From positions 2,046,001-2,110,000 of the forward strand of contig OZ252297.1 in the NCBI GenBank assembly GCA_965250275.1: a DNA stretch of 64,000 nt, in the 5' to 3' direction. Positions 60,151 through 64,000 of the stretch are shown piece by piece (within the stretch, counting starts at the first letter, position 1; each line of letters starts with the position of its first letter). The DNA is from G965250275 sp965250275. Lineage in GTDB: Bacteria; Pseudomonadota; Alphaproteobacteria; Rhodobacterales; Rhodobacteraceae. A model generated the notes under the pieces. The model saw only the letters and a list, made by a program, of their open reading frames with translations, had not been told where the DNA came from and did not search any database. The position numbers and the translations under genes were made by a program.

Positions 60151-61359
60151 ATGATCGGGCGCAAACCACCGCGCGAATCAGAAGAAGAAGTCGTTAAGCT
60201 TCAAAGCTTTGACGATTTCGAGCTGCGTCTCGGCGATATGATGCGTGGCGAACGCGCGACGATGGGCAAATCGCTCTTGGATGTACAGCGCGAGTTGCGC
60301 ATCAAAGCGGCCTATATCGCAGCCATCGAAAACTCAGATCCTTCCGCCTTCGACACACCGGGTTTCATTGCGGGATATGTGCGCTCCTATGCCCGTTACC
60401 TGAACATGGATCCCGACGAGGCGTTTCAGACGTTTTGCGAAGAGAGTGGCTTCTCGGTCGCCCACGGCATGTCGGCGAGCGCATCCGTCATCAAGAAGAA
60501 AGACGGCAAGGAACCCCTGACAGGTGTCCGGACTGACCGGGATCTTTTCACTGCGCCAAACACGCCTTTTGTCCCGTCTCGCGAAAGCGTGTTCAGTCAG
60601 ATCGAACCCCGCGCCATTGGGTCTTCCCTTGTGCTGCTGGCGTTGATCGCGGGGATTGGCTATGGCGGCTGGTCGGTGCTGAAAGAGGTTCAACAAGTCC
60701 AGTTTGCGCCGGTCGATCAGACGCCCGTAGTTCTGTCGAACCTTGATCCGCTGAGCGGCGCGGTTCCTGACACTGAGGGTGGGGCAGGCCCATCCGTTGG
60801 ACCCAATGGACCGTCGATCGAAGCGCTGGACCGACTCTATCGTCCGCAGGCGCTGGATGTGCCGGTCCTCGTTGCGCGCGATGCTCCCATATCGACGCTC
60901 GACCCACGTGAGGTTGGCACTTTTGCCGCGCCGGCTTTGCCACAGGTTCAGCGTGCCGATGCCACTGCAACAGGTGCACCGTCACTCGCGCCGCCGCCCC
61001 AGGTGGTTGAAGAGGCGGCCCCGACATTGCGGATGGTGGCCGTGCGTCCGTCCTGGGTGCGTGTGAGCGCTGCGGACGGGTCGGTCATTTTCGAGGGGAT
61101 CCTTGACGCCGGCGCCAGCTACGAAGTGCCTGCCACCGAAGAGGCACCGACCCTGCGGGCAGGTGAGTCCGGCGCGATCTATTTTGCCCTGAACGACGTG
61201 CACTATGGCCCTGTGGGCGAGCGCGGCACCGTCACGTCCGGGACGCCACTGTCCATCGCGGCAGTGACCGATCAATTCCAAGTCGCCGACATCACCCAGG
61301 ACAGCGATCTGGCCCGCATGGTGGCTGAAGCGGCCACGGACGACCTGCCCACCGAATAA
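60151..61359 (+). CDS. RodZ-like HTH/DUF4115 membrane protein
   Basis: A 402-residue bitopic membrane protein. The N-terminal cytoplasmic Cro-like HTH (about 25-95: L-L-D-V-Q-R-E-L-R-I-K-A-A-Y-I-A-A-I-E, then G-F-I-A-G-Y-V-R-S-Y-A-R-Y-L) is the HTH_25 of RodZ, which contacts MreB. A single helix (about 150-170) is followed by a proline- and alanine-rich periplasmic linker. A DUF4115 domain (about 290-365) has W-V-R-V-S-A-A-D-G-S-V-I-F-E. It precedes ispG, as RodZ-like genes do in many proteobacteria. A role in rod-shape maintenance is inferred. Confidence 0.9.
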   Translation: MIGRKPPRESEEEVVKLQSFDDFELRLGDMMRGERATMGKSLLDVQRELRIKAAYIAAIENSDPSAFDTPGFIAGYVRSYARYLNMDPDEAFQTFCEESGFSVAHGMSASASVIKKKDGKEPLTGVRTDRDLFTAPNTPFVPSRESVFSQIEPRAIGSSLVLLALIAGIGYGGWSVLKEVQQVQFAPVDQTPVVLSNLDPLSGAVPDTEGGAGPSVGPNGPSIEALDRLYRPQALDVPVLVARDAPISTLDPREVGTFAAPALPQVQRADATATGAPSLAPPPQVVEEAAPTLRMVAVRPSWVRVSAADGSVIFEGILDAGASYEVPATEEAPTLRAGESGAIYFALNDVHYGPVGERGTVTSGTPLSIAAVTDQFQVADITQDSDLARMVAEAATDDLPTE

Positions 61360-61434
61360 TCCTGTCGCATTGCGCAAGTGCGACTTGCGCCCTAGGTATG
61401 CGACAAAGTCCCTGTTTGCTTCGGATCCTGGATC

Positions 61435-62556
61435 ATGTCGCTGAATCACGTGCGCCCATGGCGCAACATCTATCGCCGGACGTCTCGCCAGATCATGGTT
61501 GGTTCGGTCCCTGTCGGCGGCGACGCCCCGATCTCCGTGCAGACGATGACCAACACGTTGACGACGGATGTTGCGGCGACGATCGCGCAGGTGCAGGCTG
61601 CGGCCGAGGCAGGCGCGGACATTGTGCGGATCTCCGTGCCGGATCAGGCGTCATCAGAGGCGTTGAAGCAAATCGTTCCCGAATGCCCCGTGCCGATCGT
61701 GGCGGACATTCACTTTCACTACAAAAGGGGCATCGAATCCGCCGAAGCCGGAGCAGCCTGCTTGCGGATCAATCCCGGCAACATCGGGGACGAAGCGCGG
61801 GTCAAAGAGGTAATCAAGGCGGCCCGGGACCACAATTGTTCGATCCGCATCGGTGTGAATGCAGGCAGCCTCGAGAAGCACCTTTTGGACAAATACGGTG
61901 AGCCCTGTCCCGATGCCATGGTCGAGAGCGGTCTGGATCATATCAAGATCCTGCAGGACAACGACTTTCATGAATTCAAGATCAGCTGCAAAGCGTCAGA
62001 TGTCTTTATGGCGGCGGCGGCGTATCAGCAGCTTGCCGAGGCGACGGATGCTCCGATCCATCTCGGCATCACGGAAGCCGGCGGGCTGGTCAGCGGGACC
62101 ATCAAGTCCGCGATCGGCCTTGGCAACCTGCTCTGGATGGGCATCGGTGACACGATCCGGGTCAGCCTGAGCGCTGATCCTGTGGAAGAGGTCAAAGTCG
62201 GGTTCGAAATCCTCAAATCACTTGGTCTGCGGCATCGCGGTGTGAACATCATCTCGTGTCCGTCCTGCGCCAGACAAGGGTTTGACGTGATCAAGACGGT
62301 CGAGACGCTGGAGAAGCGGCTGGAGCATATCAAGACCCCGATGAGCCTGAGCATCATCGGATGTGTGGTTAACGGACCCGGAGAGGCGCTGATGACGGAT
62401 GTCGGCTTTACCGGGGGTGGGGCAGGGTCCGGCATGGTCTATCTGGCCGGGCAGCAGAGCCACAAGCTTTCCAACGACCAGATGATCGAACACATCGTCG
62501 AACAGGTCGAGAAACGCGCCGCAGAGTTGGACGAGTCGCCCGAAGCCGCAGAATAA
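61435..62556 (+). CDS. ispG: 4-hydroxy-3-methylbut-2-en-1-yl diphosphate synthase
   Basis: A 373-residue [4Fe-4S] enzyme, the penultimate step of the MEP isoprenoid pathway, converting MEcPP to HMBPP. The TIM-barrel part starts with V-Q-T-M-T-N-T near 37, and V-A-D-I-H-F-H-Y near 85 is diagnostic. The cluster domain has S-C-P-S-C-A-R-Q near 274 and G-C-V-V-N-G-P-G-E near 308, supplying the three cysteines. This is the ferredoxin/flavodoxin-dependent bacterial form. It converges with the DsbA-like gene 7 bp away. Confidence 0.96.
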   Translation: MSLNHVRPWRNIYRRTSRQIMVGSVPVGGDAPISVQTMTNTLTTDVAATIAQVQAAAEAGADIVRISVPDQASSEALKQIVPECPVPIVADIHFHYKRGIESAEAGAACLRINPGNIGDEARVKEVIKAARDHNCSIRIGVNAGSLEKHLLDKYGEPCPDAMVESGLDHIKILQDNDFHEFKISCKASDVFMAAAAYQQLAEATDAPIHLGITEAGGLVSGTIKSAIGLGNLLWMGIGDTIRVSLSADPVEEVKVGFEILKSLGLRHRGVNIISCPSCARQGFDVIKTVETLEKRLEHIKTPMSLSIIGCVVNGPGEALMTDVGFTGGGAGSGMVYLAGQQSHKLSNDQMIEHIVEQVEKRAAELDESPEAAE

Positions 62557-62563
62557 GCGGGCG

Positions 62564-63316
62564 TTAGCGCGCGCGCTTCTCCTGCACCAGCTCGGCCATT
62601 TGATCAGCAGGCAGGAACCCGCGCAGCAACTCGTCCTGCAGAACGAAGCTGGGTGTGCCGTTGATCTGCAGTGCCTGCGCCAGTTCGCGCGTCTGAGCGA
62701 TTTCGGCCGTGACGGTGTCGCTGTCCATCTGCGCCAGGATCGCGTCTGCGTCGAGGCTCAGACCCTCGGCAAGTCGTCGCAGCGCAACCTCACCAACCGA
62801 CCCGTTGAAATCCATCAGGGCATCGTGGACTTGCTTATACGCGTCGTCGCCGGCCACCTGCTTGGTCGCGATGGCAAACCGGGACGCCTGAACGGAGTCG
62901 TCTCCGAGAATTGGCAGCTCCTTGATGATCAGACGAATGTTCCCGTCGTTCTCCAGAAGTTTGCTAACTTCGGGCATCGCGCGCCGGCAAAACCCGCAGC
63001 GGTAGTCCAGAAACTCGACCAGCGTGATGTCGCCGTCAGGGTTGCCGCCGACCCAGGAATATCCGTCGTTGAAGATGGCGTCTGCGTGCTGTGACACAAG
63101 ATCGGTATCAGCCTGCGCCTGCGCTTCGGCCTGGCGCTCTTCAAGCAGCGCCACAGCTTCCAGAATGATTTCGGGGTTGTCCAGCAGATAGGCGCGTACC
63201 TCTTCGCGGAAGGCGGCGCGTTCGTCGTCGCTCATCGCGGTGATGTCGACCGCGTATGCCGGAACAGCCAGCAGCGCCAGCGCCGTGGTCAAAGTCGCAA
63301 TGCGTCGGGCAATCAT
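62564..63316 (-). CDS. periplasmic DsbA-family thiol:disulfide oxidoreductase (Com1/ScsC-like)
   Basis: A 250-residue exported thioredoxin-fold protein. Signal peptide residues 1-22 end in A-Y-A. An N-terminal helical extension (about 24-85, A-F-R-E-E-V-R-A-Y-L-L-D-N-P-E-I) is of the sort that mediates oligomerisation in ScsC/Com1 proteins. The active site is C107-G-F-C110; the cis-proline loop is N-G-T-P-S-F near 222. It probably oxidises or isomerises periplasmic disulfides. The ATG at 63314-63316 overlaps the stop of the BepA-like gene (ATGA), so the two envelope proteins are coupled. Confidence 0.92.
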   Translation of the reverse strand: MIARRIATLTTALALLAVPAYAVDITAMSDDERAAFREEVRAYLLDNPEIILEAVALLEERQAEAQAQADTDLVSQHADAIFNDGYSWVGGNPDGDITLVEFLDYRCGFCRRAMPEVSKLLENDGNIRLIIKELPILGDDSVQASRFAIATKQVAGDDAYKQVHDALMDFNGSVGEVALRRLAEGLSLDADAILAQMDSDTVTAEIAQTRELAQALQINGTPSFVLQDELLRGFLPADQMAELVQEKRAR

Positions 63317-64000
63317 GGTTTTCTCCGTTTCTGAGCTCTTTCGGCGGCACTGAGCACATCCTGAGCGCGTTGCCAACCTGCGGATCCGCGGGGCAACAGA
63401 ACGATCGCTCGTTTCGCCTGCCGTCCGGCGTCTTCCATCCGTCCCTGAAGGGCATAGCGTTCGGCTGTCACCATCGCCGCCATCCCGTTTTGTCCTGTCT
63501 GAGCATAAGCTTGCGCCATGTCGCGCATCACGCGGGCATCCCGAAAGTCGCGGGATCGCGCCGTCTCCAGCGCCTTGAGTGCGGCCTTGGGCTGATCCGC
63601 GGCGAGCAATGCGCGTCCATAACCGCCCTGGATCAGCGACTCGCGTGGCGCAAGACTAACGGCCTTCTGGTACGCTTGGATCGCGTCGGGCAACCGCCGA
63701 CTTTCCATCAGGACCTGGCCCTTGAGGTCATAAAGAAAAGCATCGTCCGGGCGCAAAGCGATGGCTCCGTTCAGCGCGGCCAATGACTTCGACAGGTTGC
63801 GCTGCTTGTGGTGCGCAACGGCCTCACGCATCAAACGCACGTCCTTGAAGGGCTCTTCGCCGGCCCGCCGAAGCGTCCATTTTGGCGAACGTGTAAAAGC
63901 GGTCAGTTTGCCGCTGGCCCGCGCGAACCAATAGTCCGCGGTCGGGTTGTCTGCCGCGTCCCCGCCGTAAGAGGCAACGTAAGCTTCTGCGGCGCGAATA
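63313..64000 (-). CDS. M48/BepA-like periplasmic metalloprotease, C-terminal TPR part (truncated by the window edge)
   Basis: The last ~228 residues of a larger protein whose start lies beyond the right edge. The visible part has A-E-A-Y-V-A-S-Y-G and Y-W-F-A-R-A, as in the linker after the peptidase domain of BepA/LoiP-like M48 proteases, and then tetratricopeptide repeats (about four, with A-L-R-P-D-D-A-F-L-Y-D-L-K-G and A-D-Q-P-K-A-A-L). In E. coli BepA this region binds outer-membrane assembly factors. The peptidase domain (H-E-x-x-H) is outside the window, so the assignment rests on the TPR part and the coupling to a DsbA-type protein. Confidence 0.75.
   Translation of the reverse strand, partial: IRAAEAYVASYGGDAADNPTADYWFARASGKLTAFTRSPKWTLRRAGEEPFKDVRLMREAVAHHKQRNLSKSLAALNGAIALRPDDAFLYDLKGQVLMESRRLPDAIQAYQKAVSLAPRESLIQGGYGRALLAADQPKAALKALETARSRDFRDARVMRDMAQAYAQTGQNGMAAMVTAERYALQGRMEDAGRQAKRAIVLLPRGSAGWQRAQDVLSAAERAQKRRKP

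Overview
The window is G+C-rich DNA (roughly 60% by eye), densely packed, from the chromosome of an alphaproteobacterium. It most resembles a marine Rhodobacteraceae (Roseobacter-group) bacterium. The indicators are a Rhodobacter-type 407-residue 5-aminolevulinate synthase, a GapR nucleoid protein, the cysG-DUF2849-cysI-cysH-DUF934-fpr sulfur cluster, a ScfR-type regulator, a split Blh/DUF442 sulfide module, and TRAP plus LivKHMGF transporters. No insertion sequence, CRISPR array, integrase or rRNA was seen. Three tRNA genes are present: Val-CAC, Val-UAC and Asp-GUC.

Layout. 1-6.5 kb: the end of an MFS exporter, then an assimilatory sulfate/sulfite reduction operon on the minus strand with a divergent Lrp/AsnC regulator. 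6.5-11.1 kb: a cytochrome P450 divergent from a dctPQM TRAP transporter. 11.1-19.3 kb: tpiA, a 2-oxoglutarate oxygenase, two Fe-S assembly proteins with a candidate small RNA between them, a very long membrane-anchored pentapeptide-repeat protein, a stomatin/NfeD pair and a RimB-RimK fusion. 19.4-24.7 kb: a complete LivKHMGF-type ABC transporter. 24.9-30.8 kb: a signalling region with a ScfR-type regulator, a response regulator, a small membrane protein, a transporter-fused (SSF-STAC) histidine kinase and a FliM/FliN-like SpoA protein. 30.9-33 kb: a reactive-sulfur operon. 34-36.8 kb: gapR and modABC.

37-46 kb: a methyltransferase, tgt, two lipoproteins, a beta-keto acid cleavage enzyme, lon with a heat-shock-type promoter, a divergent HU protein, two tRNA-Val genes and a phosphatase. 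46.4-55.3 kb is more accessory in character: a methyltransferase with an unknown C-terminal domain, an MFS/spermidine-synthase fusion, pirin, a KAP P-loop NTPase beside tRNA-Asp, a sulfotransferase-like protein and a glycosyltransferase. 55.3-64 kb: a fluoroacetate-dehalogenase-like hydrolase, a DMT exporter, an M20 peptidase, hemA with a perfect FNR-type box upstream, a RodZ-like protein, ispG, a DsbA-like oxidoreductase and the C-terminal part of a BepA-like protein.

How it fits together. Siroheme (cysG), the siroheme enzyme (cysI), APS reductase (cysH) and the ferredoxin reductase (fpr) form one sulfur assimilation pathway. The minus-strand operon at 30.9-33 kb handles sulfide/persulfide. 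The 24.7-30.8 kb block contains two regulator types otherwise known from short-chain acyl and acetate metabolism, and is the most intriguing part of the window. No entirely new multi-gene system is proven here. The best candidates for something undescribed are the ScfR/CrbS-like/SpoA block, the RimB-RimK fusion, the pentapeptide membrane protein and the candidate small RNA.
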